NCBI RefSeq assembly: GCF_900102515.1
Contig: NZ_FMVS01000004.1
Span: 62,001 to 126,000 of the forward strand
DNA from: Butyrivibrio sp. INlla14
GTDB lineage: Bacteria > Bacillota > Clostridia > Lachnospirales > Lachnospiraceae
Length of the DNA stretch: 64,000 bases
Direction of reading: 5' to 3'
The notes beneath the pieces were generated by a model. The model was given only the letters and a program-made list of their open reading frames with translations, did not search any database and had not been told where the DNA came from. Positions within the stretch are counted from its first letter, which is position 1, and every line of letters starts with the position of its first letter. Below, piece after piece: positions 1 through 8,186 of the stretch. Position numbers and translations under genes: made by a program.

Positions 1-491
1 AACGTATGCGGAATTATCGATACTTTAAAGCTATCTGCAGATACCAAAGCTACAGTCAGGCTTATTCCGTCTATGGCAATAGAGCCCTTTTCTACGATTC
101 CATCAAGGATATCTCTGGCAGTACCAATTTCAAACCAGACAGCATTTCCATCCTGACGCATACTCTTTATTTTCCCGGTACCATCTATATGTCCGCTGAC
201 TATGTGCCCTCCAAAGCGGCCATTTGCAGGCATAGCCCTTTCAAGGTCTACCGGACTTCCTATGGCAAGACTACCAAGCCCAGATCTGGAGAAAGTTTCA
301 TTCATAACATCCGCTATAAAAAAATCCTTCCCATAATCCACTACTGTAAGGCACACGCCATTGACAGCAATGCTATCCCCCACATGGATGTCCTCAAGAA
401 TCCTGTTACAACTAACAGTAATAGTCTGCCTGTCGCTCCCTCTTGTGATTCTCTTTATCTTTCCAAGTTCTTCAACTATCCCCGTAAACAT
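1..491 (-). CDS. ribE: Riboflavin synthase alpha chain, C-terminus cut by window edge
   Basis: Converts two 6,7-dimethyl-8-ribityllumazine molecules to riboflavin, the last step of the pathway. The reverse strand reads MFTGIVEELGKI, the hallmark start of the family, followed by the first lumazine-binding barrel (motifs DSIAVNGVCLTV and FGGHIVSGHIDGTG) and the beginning of the second (SIAIDGISLTVA). About 163 residues are visible; the family is about 200-215, so the last quarter lies beyond base 1. Its ATG shares one base with the ribD stop (TGATG), so translation is coupled and both genes share the upstream FMN riboswitch. Later rib genes probably lie off the left edge (inference). Confidence 0.95.
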   Translation of the reverse strand, partial: MFTGIVEELGKIKRITRGSDRQTITVSCNRILEDIHVGDSIAVNGVCLTVVDYGKDFFIADVMNETFSRSGLGSLAIGSPVDLERAMPANGRFGGHIVSGHIDGTGKIKSMRQDGNAVWFEIGTARDILDGIVEKGSIAIDGISLTVALVSADSFKVSIIPHT

Positions 492-1579
492 CAGTAGACC
501 ACCTCGTTTTCTATGACAAGGTCATTTCCGCACCAGGTAGTGACAATGGGCTTTAACTGTATGGCGCTTCCAATGTCACTTATGCCAAGGCCTTCCACTG
601 GTGACTTGCCATTTCCCCCAAATATCTTTGGAGCTATATGAATGTGAATTTCATCTACAATCCTGCTCTCTAGTGCACTGTAATTGATCGTGCCACCCCC
701 CTCTAGAAGTATGCTGTCTATCCCCATTCCACCAAGTTCCTTCATAAGGATATTTAGATCAATGCCATTACTGGTCCTTGGAACCTGCAAAATCTTACAG
801 CCTCGCTCCTCATATTTCTTTTTCCGCAGAACATCTTCACTGGATGTAGCAATTATTGTCTGGTTTTCTCTAGCCGTTGTGACAACCTTGGAATCCAGAG
901 GCGTCCTGAGGTTTGAGTCACAGATTATTCTGACTGGATTTTGGGAGGGTTCATCAAGCCTGCAATCAAGACTTGGATCATCGGCTATAACCGTAGACAC
1001 CCCAACCATGATTCCGGAGAGGTTTTTACGCAGTCTGTGAACATTTTCTCTGGCCGCATCCCCTGTGATCCACTTGGACTGGCCGCTTGCTGTTGCTATC
1101 TTGCCATCTGCTGTCATAGCGTACTTCATCACCACATAGGGAAGCCTTGAAGTCATGTATTTATTGAATACTCTGTTGAGCTTTTTACATTCTGTCTCCA
1201 GCACTCCAACCTCAACCCTGATGCCGGTTTCTGCAAGAATTCTGGCGCCTTTCCCAACTACAACGGGGTTAACATCCAAGGTTCCTATGACCACTCTTTC
1301 TATTCCGCTCTCAATTATCGCCTCTGTACAGGGCGGCGTTTTGCCGTAATGGCAGCATGGCTCAAGTGTGACATACATTGTTGCTCCCTTTGGGGATTTC
1401 CTGCAATTTTTCAGTGCATTTCTCTCGGCATGGAGTTCGCCATATTTCTCGTGGTAGCCCTCGCCTATAATTTCCCCATCTTTGACAATCACTGCTCCCA
1501 CCATGGGATTTGGGCTGACAAAGCCTGCACCTTTTCTGGCAAGTTCCAGGGCCCGTTCCATGTATTTTCTATCTTCCAT
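491..1579 (-). CDS. ribD: Bifunctional pyrimidine deaminase/reductase RibD
   Basis: Performs steps two and three of riboflavin synthesis: deamination of the diaminopyrimidine and reduction of the ribosyl side chain. The N-terminal cytidine-deaminase-type domain shows the zinc motifs HAERNAL and PCCHYGKTPPC; the C-terminal RibD_C reductase domain includes MKYAMTADGKIA and LLEGGGTIN. Length 362 is usual. The frame stays open upstream to 1693, but that extension crosses a terminator hairpin; ATG 1579 has a strong GGAGGA site 7-12 bases upstream and begins with the family-like MEDRKYMERALELARKG, so it is the start chosen. Confidence 0.95.
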   Translation of the reverse strand: MEDRKYMERALELARKGAGFVSPNPMVGAVIVKDGEIIGEGYHEKYGELHAERNALKNCRKSPKGATMYVTLEPCCHYGKTPPCTEAIIESGIERVVIGTLDVNPVVVGKGARILAETGIRVEVGVLETECKKLNRVFNKYMTSRLPYVVMKYAMTADGKIATASGQSKWITGDAARENVHRLRKNLSGIMVGVSTVIADDPSLDCRLDEPSQNPVRIICDSNLRTPLDSKVVTTARENQTIIATSSEDVLRKKKYEERGCKILQVPRTSNGIDLNILMKELGGMGIDSILLEGGGTINYSALESRIVDEIHIHIAPKIFGGNGKSPVEGLGISDIGSAIQLKPIVTTWCGNDLVIENEVVY

Positions 1580-1607
1580 CCTCTCCTCCAACAAAATAGA
1601 TTTAAAT

Positions 1608-1642
1608 ATTGAAAAAAGCCCCGGAAACCTAAGCTCCGGGGC
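1608..1642 (-). terminator. Second terminator-like hairpin in ribD leader
   Basis: Perfect 8-bp stem GCCCCGGA/TCCGGGGC (1618-1625 with 1635-1642) followed on the minus strand by six T. It ends about 30 bases before the ribD start, so it sits between the riboswitch terminator and the ribosome binding site. Confidence 0.75.
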
Positions 1643-1704
1643 AAAAATAAACTCGTTTTCCAGTAATATAAAGACATAGCTGAAATACTTCATATCAGCG
1701 GCCT

Positions 1705-1742
1705 TGTAAAAAGAAAAGCTCTGAGATATAAAATCTCAGAGC
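1705..1742 (-). terminator. Riboswitch expression-platform terminator
   Basis: Ten-bp stem GCTCTGAGAT/ATCTCAGAGC (1718-1727 with 1733-1742) with a T-rich tail on the minus strand, starting about 20 bases after the FMN aptamer. This is the expected position for ligand-controlled termination. Confidence 0.85.
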
Positions 1743-1762
1743 AATACATTACTAAAAGAACC

Positions 1763-1869
1763 ATCTTCTTCCATCCAGACTATACTGTCGGCTTCGGAAT
1801 CACACCGAATCATGCCTTGCGGCTCGTGGGCTATACCACCGGTAGGGAATCGCACCCTGCCCTGAAGAT
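1763..1869 (-). promoter_or_regulatory. FMN riboswitch (RFN element)
   Basis: The minus strand carries the conserved RFN blocks in order: GGGCAGGGTG, CCCTACCGG, GGTATAGCCCACGAGCC, GCATGATTCGGTG, CCGAAGCCGACAGTATAGTC and GGATGGAAGAAGAT, closed by P1 ATCTTC/GAAGAT. It binds FMN and, through the terminator that follows, lowers rib gene expression when FMN is abundant (known for the family). Confidence 0.97.
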
Positions 1870-1886
1870 ACTATTTAATTGTGTAC

Positions 1887-1915
1887 ATGATACCTCATGA
1901 TACTACATTCGTCAA
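1887..1915 (-). promoter_or_regulatory. Sigma-A type promoter of the rib operon
   Basis: -35 TTGACG (1910-1915) and -10 TATCAT (1887-1892) with a 17-base spacer on the minus strand, placed just ahead of the riboswitch. The -35 box overlaps the stop codon of the upstream diguanylate cyclase gene. Confidence 0.75.
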
Positions 1916-3648
1916 CAATTTATCGAAATAAGTGACAACAGATCAGTAAATGCCCTGTAGTACTTGAACTGATACTGATTCCACTGATTCTTTTTCCCAA
2001 CACTTGTAATGATAAGTATGCACTCTTTTTGGTTTATGTCAAAGAATCTTATGATGATCATGGAATATATGCCTCTGTTCACAAGGAATTCCTTGATATC
2101 ATGTGCATGTGGTGGTAACATTTCAAGTCGGTTAATGACAACAAAATCACCCAGAGAAAAATATTTCTCTTTTGCATCACTATTAAGAATCTTGAGCACG
2201 AACTCAATCGCATCCTTATCATTGATGGCACTACTGCCGGCAGCATATCTAAACTCAAAAGGATTTCCATCAAATAGCATGACATTTTGAAACTCAAAAG
2301 TTTCCGCAAACTCATTCATGAATTTCTCATAATTGTTATCTTTATTATGAAGAGCTGTATCAAACATCCTCACAATTACATCACCACAGGAAACATCTCT
2401 TTCGTTCACCATGGCAGAAGAGCCATTTTTAAGCTTTATGTTCTCTAAAGTGCCATGCTTTTCCCGTGTGTAAACAATATATCTGTTTCTGCCCTTTTTC
2501 TTGGCCAAATACAGGCAGTGATCCGCCAGCATAAAAAGATCATCGTAACAATCTGCATCCTTCGGAAATACAGCTGCACCAATAGAAACCGAAAGAGGAG
2601 TATCCTTGTCCAGCCCCTTGTCAGGAAAAGTTGAGCTGACCTTATTCTTGATGGCCTTTAGTATAGGCCTTATCTCATCCTCTGACATAATATTGTATAG
2701 AACAATAAAAAACTCATCTCCGCCAAAGCGCCCGGAAACACCATGCGTCCCTACTTCATTGGATATTATATCTGCCACTTTTTTGATAACTTCGTCGCCA
2801 AATTGATGACCATAGCTGTCATTGACGCTTTTAAAGAAGTCCACATCTATTATAGCTACAGCTGTTCCCTCAAGGCGCCTGTCATCTATCCTCTCCTTGG
2901 CAATCCTGATAATATCCGTCTTATCTATAAGGCCGGTAAGGGAATCATGCTTGATGTCATTGACCTTGACAGATTCGTTATCTCTTTTAAGCTGAATGTG
3001 CCCAACTACGCCCTCGCTGTCCGCTCCGTAGAAAATAAAAGCCTCATCTAATACTGTATGTGTCACACTTGGATCATCACTTAAGATATTACCATCTATT
3101 ATAGTAGTACTCCTACCAACACCAGATTTAACCTGGGTTATAAAGCTCTTAACGGCGTGCCTCTGCTCTTCATCTGCCTTGGCGAGCAAAAGTTCCTCAA
3201 ATTCACTAAGAGAATATGTTCCTGTGTCAAAATATGCGCGCTCAGTATTAGAAACCTCTACCGTGCCAAGATCTTTGTCATACTCAAAGAAAACATCCTC
3301 ATACAAATCAAGTTGTGTTCTAAAAGCATTGATTGTCTTCATAAGTGAAGAGTGTGCATTCAAAAGATCATGCGCATTGACTACAGTAAGCCTTATCAGG
3401 TCGTTATCAGCCTTAGCCCTCATATATGTGTAGTACATAGTGTCAGGTGCCATTATCTTACTGGGATAAAAGGTGCCATCGCAATTTTTGATATTATTTT
3501 TATATATTTCCATATCCTCGACGGCAATCAGCTCATACATTGGCTTAACAATATAATTGCCAAGAGCATCATAGACCTCCGAATCAGCGGAAACTATCCT
3601 CTGATCATCTCTTGATATGATTATTTCATGAAAACTTACGTCTTTCAT
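1912..3648 (-). CDS. Diguanylate cyclase with sensory N-terminus and GAF-like C-terminus
   Basis: Makes cyclic di-GMP from GTP. Residues 1-225 look like two PAS-like sensory segments without membrane helices, so the protein is probably cytoplasmic. The GGDEF domain spans about 233-392 and has the intact signature GRFGGDEFF (GGDEF at 309-313) and the substrate-site segment IDVDFFKSVNDSYGH. No RxxD inhibitory site is visible five residues before the signature. Residues 410-578 form a further globular region that resembles a GAF domain. ATG 3648 is preceded by AGGAAT, a weak site. It stands alone between hsp20 and the rib promoter. Confidence 0.9.
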   Translation of the reverse strand: MKDVSFHEIIISRDDQRIVSADSEVYDALGNYIVKPMYELIAVEDMEIYKNNIKNCDGTFYPSKIMAPDTMYYTYMRAKADNDLIRLTVVNAHDLLNAHSSLMKTINAFRTQLDLYEDVFFEYDKDLGTVEVSNTERAYFDTGTYSLSEFEELLLAKADEEQRHAVKSFITQVKSGVGRSTTIIDGNILSDDPSVTHTVLDEAFIFYGADSEGVVGHIQLKRDNESVKVNDIKHDSLTGLIDKTDIIRIAKERIDDRRLEGTAVAIIDVDFFKSVNDSYGHQFGDEVIKKVADIISNEVGTHGVSGRFGGDEFFIVLYNIMSEDEIRPILKAIKNKVSSTFPDKGLDKDTPLSVSIGAAVFPKDADCYDDLFMLADHCLYLAKKKGRNRYIVYTREKHGTLENIKLKNGSSAMVNERDVSCGDVIVRMFDTALHNKDNNYEKFMNEFAETFEFQNVMLFDGNPFEFRYAAGSSAINDKDAIEFVLKILNSDAKEKYFSLGDFVVINRLEMLPPHAHDIKEFLVNRGIYSMIIIRFFDINQKECILIITSVGKKNQWNQYQFKYYRAFTDLLSLISINC

Positions 3649-3756
3649 ATGGCTATTCCTGTCTAAATAACGATAATTAATCCCACATTAAAATTTTAAT
3701 GCATAGATTTTTAACGGTCAACAATTGCTATCCTCTTAATATTGCACACTATATCA

Positions 3757-3790
3757 TAAAAAATCGCCCGGCACATCTGTGCCGGACGAT
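3757..3790 (-). terminator. Terminator of hsp20
   Basis: On the minus strand an ATCG..CCGGCACA/TGTGCCGG..CGAT stem (3763-3790) is followed by six T. It lies 31 bases after the hsp20 stop. Confidence 0.85.
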
Positions 3791-3820
3791 TCCGAATCAT
3801 TTATGTTTGATTTTTATATA

Positions 3821-4270
3821 TTATCCCTCAATAGCTATCAGATTCTTTTCTGGAATCTTCTTCTCTAATGCCTTTTTAGGCATTGTCAACGTCAATACAC
3901 CGTGCCTGTAGGTAGCCTCAATGTCTTCCTTCTCTACATTGTCACCAATGTAGAAGCTCCTTGCCATAGATCCTGCGTATCTCTCCTGCCTGATAAGTTT
4001 GCCCTTCTTGTCGTTCTGGTCCTTATCAAGACCCTTGGCAGCGCTGATCGTCAGATAACCATTATCAAGTTCTACAGTTATCTCTTCCTTCTTAAAGCCT
4101 GGCAGATCGATTGATACTTCATAATTGTCATCTTTCTCTCTGATATCTGTTCTCATCATCCTGTTTGCTTTTCTGCCATAAAGTTTACGCTCCATGTCAT
4201 CAAATTCCTTCATAGGGAAGCCAAACAGATCATCAATAAAATTCTCTTCAAAAATACTAGGTGCTAACAT
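3821..4270 (-). CDS. hsp20: Hsp20/alpha-crystallin small heat-shock protein
   Basis: ATP-independent holdase that binds unfolding proteins. The 149-residue length and the alpha-crystallin core (YEVSIDLPGFKKEEITVEL, and near the C-terminus GVLTLTMPKK, the GVLxLxxPK-type signature) are typical; the C-terminal tail ends KKIPEKNLIAIEG. A strong AAAGGAGGT site precedes ATG 4270. Expression is controlled by the promoter and CIRCE operator at 4391-4432, so it should be HrcA-repressed and heat-induced. The CIRCE is also the point where the mobile element to its right has integrated. Confidence 0.95.
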   Translation of the reverse strand: MLAPSIFEENFIDDLFGFPMKEFDDMERKLYGRKANRMMRTDIREKDDNYEVSIDLPGFKKEEITVELDNGYLTISAAKGLDKDQNDKKGKLIRQERYAGSMARSFYIGDNVEKEDIEATYRHGVLTLTMPKKALEKKIPEKNLIAIEG

Positions 4271-4390
4271 AATACATACCTCCTTTGCACAAGAACAATT
4301 ATTAACTGTTATTGAGCATTGGGACGGAGGGTTTGGATCTTAGGAAACTGTAAGTCCTAACGGTCTTCTCTGTTCCTTTGTTCTACTTTA

Positions 4391-4419
4391 TATATAACAC
4401 CATAATTAGCACTCGTCAA
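4391..4419 (-). promoter_or_regulatory. hsp20 promoter
   Basis: Minus-strand -35 TTGACG (4414-4419), 17-base spacer, -10 TATATA (4391-4396). The -35 box lies inside the CIRCE inverted repeat, so bound HrcA would block RNA polymerase. Four of its six bases fall within the 18-bp attachment core. Confidence 0.85.
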
Positions 4420-4432
4420 TGCAGAGTGCTAA
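4406..4432. promoter_or_regulatory. CIRCE operator (HrcA binding site)
   Basis: Perfect match to the consensus: TTAGCACTC (4406-4414), nine-base spacer, GAGTGCTAA (4424-4432). It is the only complete CIRCE in the window. Confidence 0.97.
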
Positions 4433-4433
4433 T
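4416..4433. repeat. attL core (18-bp direct repeat)
   Basis: TCAATGCAGAGTGCTAAT, identical to 15424-15441. It contains the right half of the CIRCE and part of the hsp20 -35 box. The flanking bases differ from the right copy, which fixes the core length. Confidence 0.9.
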
Positions 4434-4465
4434 AATTTATAATTATTTAAGAATTAGTTTATGAA

Positions 4466-4548
4466 TTGTCTGATTTTATGCGGTTTTCCAGACTTTTGAT
4501 TTTATGATTTGAATGAGATTTAATGGATTTACACCACATTTACACCAA
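4466..4548. repeat. Left-end integrase arm-site candidates
   Basis: TTGTCTGATTTTAT (4466-4479) recurs inverted at 15320-15333. ACACCACATTTACACCAA (4531-4548) recurs directly, with one added base, at 15287-15306. Paired motifs near both ends of an element are what arm-type integrase or Xis sites look like; the function is inferred. Confidence 0.6.
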
Positions 4549-4549
4549 T

Positions 4550-5764
4550 TCAACCGATTACTGCCATAACATCAACCTTAGCCATTTCCTTTTGAACTCT
4601 CTGCAAATCAGCAATGTGATTGTAAACATCCATAGTTATTGCTATATCCTTATGTCCCATTATATATTGCAATACCTTAGGATCCATCCCTGATTCTGCC
4701 ATTCTGGTACATCCAGTATGTCTTAACGAATGAGCAGAAATCTTTGGCAATAATTCTGGCTTTCTTTTTTCAGATGCAGCCTTGCCCTGTTCTAAGGAAT
4801 TATACTTATTGATAATGTTATATAGAATGCTATTAACTGCATTTGGGGCTAAAGGTCCACCTGACTTAGCTGTAAATACAAAATTCTTAAGTCCATCAAC
4901 CTCAACATCATGGTTTATGTTTAGTAGAAATTGCTGTTCCTTCTGCATCAACAGAACTCTATGCATTGTTTCAGTCATTGGAATAGTGCGATTTCCAGCC
5001 TCCGTCTTAGGAGTAGACTTGTGAAATTTGCAGCCATCTCCATAATTTTTGTAAACAAGCTGATGGTCAATCCTAATTTCTCTAGCCTTGAAATCAATAT
5101 CATTCCATGTCAAACCACTCAATTCGCCAATTCTAAGAGCAGTTGAAATCATGAATTGAATCATAGGGTAGTGCTTATTAAAACAAGCATTACCCTGGAT
5201 GAACTCCAAAAGGTTATCCTGTTCTTCATTCGACAGAGCCACTTTTTCCTTTGGCTTTACACCATAGCCGCTAAGTGTACCTTTAACTGGACTTTTCCTA
5301 ACAATATCATCCTCAAGTGCACTCTCGAAAATTGGAGCAAAAATACCATGAAGAAGCTTCAAGGTTCCCCATGCATAACCAGCAATGGTCTTTTGATTGT
5401 AAAAGGTCTTAATATGAGAGGCTCTTATATCAACCAACTTCATATTGCCAATCGAATCTTCAACATGGTTTTTCCATAATGCAAGATAATTGTTACGGGT
5501 TGTTGGTTCAAGCTGAATCATTCCCATGTATCGCTCAAATGCCTCATTTAAGGTAATGTTTTTCACATTAGCAGCCACGACCAGTCCAACAGCTATATCA
5601 TGTTGAATGTCCTTTTCAATCTCTCTAAGTGATGGTAAATCCTTGCTGTATTTACATACACGCTTACCTGTTTTTGGATCTGTGAACCTATACATATAGG
5701 TTCCATCCTTACGTTGACTTTCTCCTTCCTTAAGGTTTCTTCCTTTATTATCTTTACGTGCCAT
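4550..5764 (-). CDS. int: Tyrosine-recombinase integrase
   Basis: Site-specific recombinase that inserts and excises the element. The 404-residue protein has an arm-binding N-terminus, a SAM-like core-binding region (about 70-170) and a catalytic domain with all expected residues: Arg211 in TALRIGELSG, Lys253, His345 and Arg348 in HSLRHTG, His371 in MGHKDI, and nucleophile Tyr381 in MDVYNHI. ATG 5764 has a perfect AAAGGAGGA site; the 29-residue upstream extension has none and runs through an inverted repeat. The stop codon lies directly beside the left-end arm repeats. The excisionase gene is upstream on the same strand. Confidence 0.95.
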   Translation of the reverse strand: MARKDNKGRNLKEGESQRKDGTYMYRFTDPKTGKRVCKYSKDLPSLREIEKDIQHDIAVGLVVAANVKNITLNEAFERYMGMIQLEPTTRNNYLALWKNHVEDSIGNMKLVDIRASHIKTFYNQKTIAGYAWGTLKLLHGIFAPIFESALEDDIVRKSPVKGTLSGYGVKPKEKVALSNEEQDNLLEFIQGNACFNKHYPMIQFMISTALRIGELSGLTWNDIDFKAREIRIDHQLVYKNYGDGCKFHKSTPKTEAGNRTIPMTETMHRVLLMQKEQQFLLNINHDVEVDGLKNFVFTAKSGGPLAPNAVNSILYNIINKYNSLEQGKAASEKRKPELLPKISAHSLRHTGCTRMAESGMDPKVLQYIMGHKDIAITMDVYNHIADLQRVQKEMAKVDVMAVIG

Positions 5765-5783
5765 ATTTTCCTCCTTTGATAAG

Positions 5784-5826
5784 CACTCAGAGTGAAAATA
5801 ATTAGCACTTTGTCTAACTCTGAGTG
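5784..5826. promoter_or_regulatory. Inverted repeat in the int promoter region
   Basis: CACTCAGAGT (5784-5793) and its exact complement ACTCTGAGTG (5817-5826) lie 20-62 bases upstream of the int start. This is a likely binding site for a regulator of int, or an attachment-related site. The interior includes TTAGCACTT, which resembles a CIRCE half-site. Confidence 0.5.
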
Positions 5827-5831
5827 TAAAT

Positions 5832-5866
5832 GAAAAGGGACAGATTCTCAATAAGAACCTGTCCCT
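5832..5866 (-). terminator. Terminator between xis and int
   Basis: Thirteen-pair stem with one G-T pair, AGGGACAGGTTCT with AGAATCTGTCCCT, followed on the minus strand by TTTTC. It sits just after the xis stop. Confidence 0.7.
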
Positions 5867-5884
5867 AAATGTTAATAATTGTTA

Positions 5885-6079
5885 TTAAATTGCCATTGCT
5901 TCAACGTACTTTTCGACCTTGCTGACAGAATATAGAACTCTGCGTCCTATATTGAATCGGGCGCAGGCGTCTTCTCCAATCTTTCGCGCGCTAGCCTCTC
6001 CACAGGAAAGCATAGCCGCTAATCCATTAATATCTACTGCGATTAGCTTGTCAGCTGTTCGTTCTGTTGTTTTTCTCAT
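5885..6079 (-). CDS. xis: Excisionase-like small DNA-binding protein
   Basis: A 64-residue basic protein with a helix-turn-helix-like pattern (INGLAAMLSCGEASARKIGEDAC, discussed here as roughly residues 17-40) and the IGRRVLYSVSKVEKYVEAM tail typical of small Xis/AlpA-type directionality factors. Start ATG 6079 is favoured by a GGAGGA site nine bases upstream over the in-frame codon six residues earlier. Its position next to the integrase supports a role in excision; identity rests on size, fold pattern and context. Confidence 0.75.
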   Translation of the reverse strand: MRKTTERTADKLIAVDINGLAAMLSCGEASARKIGEDACARFNIGRRVLYSVSKVEKYVEAMAI

Positions 6080-6163
6080 ATATAAAATCCTCCTCAAACT
6101 AAATGTTTAAACATCAGGTCAAAAACCTATTTCTTATTTACAAATATTTATTATTTTTGTTGT

Positions 6164-7627
6164 TTATTCGTTTATTGGTTTAATAGTAAATGGTATTTCT
6201 TCATTGTCTGTGATTGGTCTGAAGCCATCAGGCGAAAGTGAAGCCCTAACCCATGCTCGCTGAGTTCCGTACTTCTCAAACTTGTGCGAAGAAATTTTCT
6301 TCCATCCATTAACCTTCTGGTCCATGATTTCACCAATTTCAATTGATTCCCATTTCTTGGGGATTTCAAAAGATGCATGTCCAAGCCCCTCATAAAATAG
6401 CATCATAGTGCAAACATAATCTTCTGAAGTCTCTTCCAAGAAGTTTATAATCTGAGTCTCAATTGGGTCTTCAGGTGTAAATCCTTCTTGAAGAGCTTCT
6501 AACTCAGCTTGTAGCTCCTTTGATAGAGTCAATGTGAAATCGCCACTTTTAAACACAACCATCATTTCTGCCCACATCTGTTCAATGTAATGCCTAGATT
6601 CATCCTCATTTTCTAATATATGAACCTCAGCTTTATTTAAATTGCATTCAATAGGAATAAATCGTCTATTGCCTGATTTATCTGGTGGAAGAAACTGTCT
6701 TTTGTTTGAAGTTCCAGCAAAGACACATTTTCTTGGATGTTCAGAAGAATACTTATCATATTTGATTCTATAAGTATCAGTCTGGCGAGTAATGAATGAT
6801 TTTATTTCCTCTGCATTGGCAGCTCTAATTGCTGCAAGCATTTCAGCAAGCTCAATAATTAGATGCCCCTGCAATTTCTCAAATACATCATCCCCATCAA
6901 GACGCTTTACATCATCAGTAAAATACCTGTCATCCATTGCAAGAAATCTAAGGAAAGTAGACTTACCTGCTCCCTGACCGCCTACAAGACAGAGCATATA
7001 GTCAAACTTGTGCCCAGGATCATAAACTCTCGAAATAGCACCTAGCATAAATAGCCTCAGCGCCTGATAGTTTAATTCTGTCTCATCAGCTCCGAGAAAA
7101 TGATGTAAGGCATGTCTAACACGTTCAGTTCCATCCCATGCTAATGATTCCCATTTCTCTTTGATTGGATTATATGGATTATCGTAGGCAACTGTCTTGA
7201 TATTTCTTGTAATCACCTTATCAAGCTTTAATTCATAATATGTCTCGACATAAGCAATGATATTCGCTTCATCAACATCACATAAAGCTTTTCCGACCCT
7301 GCGCCAAGGCATTTCAGAAACGATATCAATTCTTTCATTCAACTCGTTGTACCTAATTGCATTCTTTAAAATAGGGTCATTCTTAAGAACATATCTACAG
7401 TTCTTATTTGTTTGCTTGATACAGCCCTTATAGTCTGTATCAAGTTCATCATAAACTCTTTGTCTAACCGCTTCGACTGGAATATCATCCATGTCAGAAA
7501 CTTTGTCTTTAAGCTTATCCAAGAAACCTGACTGGATTAAGACCTGTGCCATCTTTTCAATATCTTCATTATTCGTATTTATTAATTCGTTCTTCAAGTA
7601 ATCTAATCTCCCTTCCGTAAGTATCAA
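6164..7627 (-). CDS. VirE/D5-type primase-helicase ATPase
   Basis: Replication ATPase of mobile elements. Walker A GGQGAGKST at 216-224, Walker-B-like LIIELAEM, and the family segment CVFAGTSNKRQFLPP followed by GNRRFIPIE mark the virulence-associated-E (VirE) group of superfamily 3-like helicases. With the CHC2 primase upstream it probably starts replication of the excised circle. The frame opens with TTG at 7627, overlapping the primase by 59 bases and lacking a clear ribosome site; a later TTG at 7597 behind GGGAG, or ATG 7552, is possible. Confidence 0.88.
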   Translation of the reverse strand: MILTEGRLDYLKNELINTNNEDIEKMAQVLIQSGFLDKLKDKVSDMDDIPVEAVRQRVYDELDTDYKGCIKQTNKNCRYVLKNDPILKNAIRYNELNERIDIVSEMPWRRVGKALCDVDEANIIAYVETYYELKLDKVITRNIKTVAYDNPYNPIKEKWESLAWDGTERVRHALHHFLGADETELNYQALRLFMLGAISRVYDPGHKFDYMLCLVGGQGAGKSTFLRFLAMDDRYFTDDVKRLDGDDVFEKLQGHLIIELAEMLAAIRAANAEEIKSFITRQTDTYRIKYDKYSSEHPRKCVFAGTSNKRQFLPPDKSGNRRFIPIECNLNKAEVHILENEDESRHYIEQMWAEMMVVFKSGDFTLTLSKELQAELEALQEGFTPEDPIETQIINFLEETSEDYVCTMMLFYEGLGHASFEIPKKWESIEIGEIMDQKVNGWKKISSHKFEKYGTQRAWVRASLSPDGFRPITDNEEIPFTIKPINE

Positions 7628-8186
7628 TGATTTCTATCTGTAGCTCTCTAGAGCCGAAATTCAGTCCATCTAACAACTCGTTTACAATATCCAACTTATT
7701 GCATGCTTCCACGAAAAAAGGATGCCAATTGGCATCCTCAGTTTCGATTGCTGGAGCATAATCCCTTTTCCATTTCCAAAGCAATCTGTGATATTTAGAT
7801 AGAATATTAATGTAATCTCGCCTTGTAATTTCAAAAGCCTTTGTAATAGCATCACTCAATTCTTTCTGCTTCTGTCTTTGAAGCTCCTCAGGTGATTTAA
7901 CAGTAGGCTTAACCTTAAAGCTGAAGTCAATTCCAAGGTTAAAATCATCATTAAGCTTTTTAGCTGCTTCAATGGGAGATAATCCATAATATTTTTCTAC
8001 AAAGTTAATTACATCGCCATCAGCTCCACAAGCGAAACAATGAAAGCGATTATCAACCTTCATGCTTGGATTTTTATCATTATGAAACGGACAGCAACAC
8101 ATACTGTTGCGATTAACAGCAATACCATAACCTTGAACAGCTTGCTTTGTTGTTATTACGTCTTTGATTTGACTAAAAACACTCAT
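7569..8186 (-). CDS. CHC2 zinc-finger primase (DnaG-type N-terminal domain)
   Basis: A 205-residue protein whose first 80 residues are a CHC2 zinc finger: Cys32-x2-His35 and Cys50-x2-Cys53, with FHCFACGADGDVINFV as in DnaG. It lacks the TOPRIM catalytic domain of full primases (about 600 residues); residues 100-205 are helical and unassigned. ATG 8186 shares its A with the TAA... end region of the mob gene (stop at 8186-8188), indicating tight coupling. It probably works with the VirE-type helicase. Confidence 0.88.
   Translation of the reverse strand: MSVFSQIKDVITTKQAVQGYGIAVNRNSMCCCPFHNDKNPSMKVDNRFHCFACGADGDVINFVEKYYGLSPIEAAKKLNDDFNLGIDFSFKVKPTVKSPEELQRQKQKELSDAITKAFEITRRDYINILSKYHRLLWKWKRDYAPAIETEDANWHPFFVEACNKLDIVNELLDGLNFGSRELQIEIIDTYGREIRLLEERINKYE

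Noticed and set aside
6-497. Plus-strand 163-residue reading frame over the ribE region
   Set aside because: The minus strand encodes an unmistakable riboflavin synthase; the plus frame is antisense and has no family features.
5784-5829. CIRCE-like operator in front of int
   Set aside because: TTAGCACTT and GAGTGTAA are spaced 11 instead of nine bases and both differ from consensus; the exact 10-bp inverted repeat there explains the similarity better.
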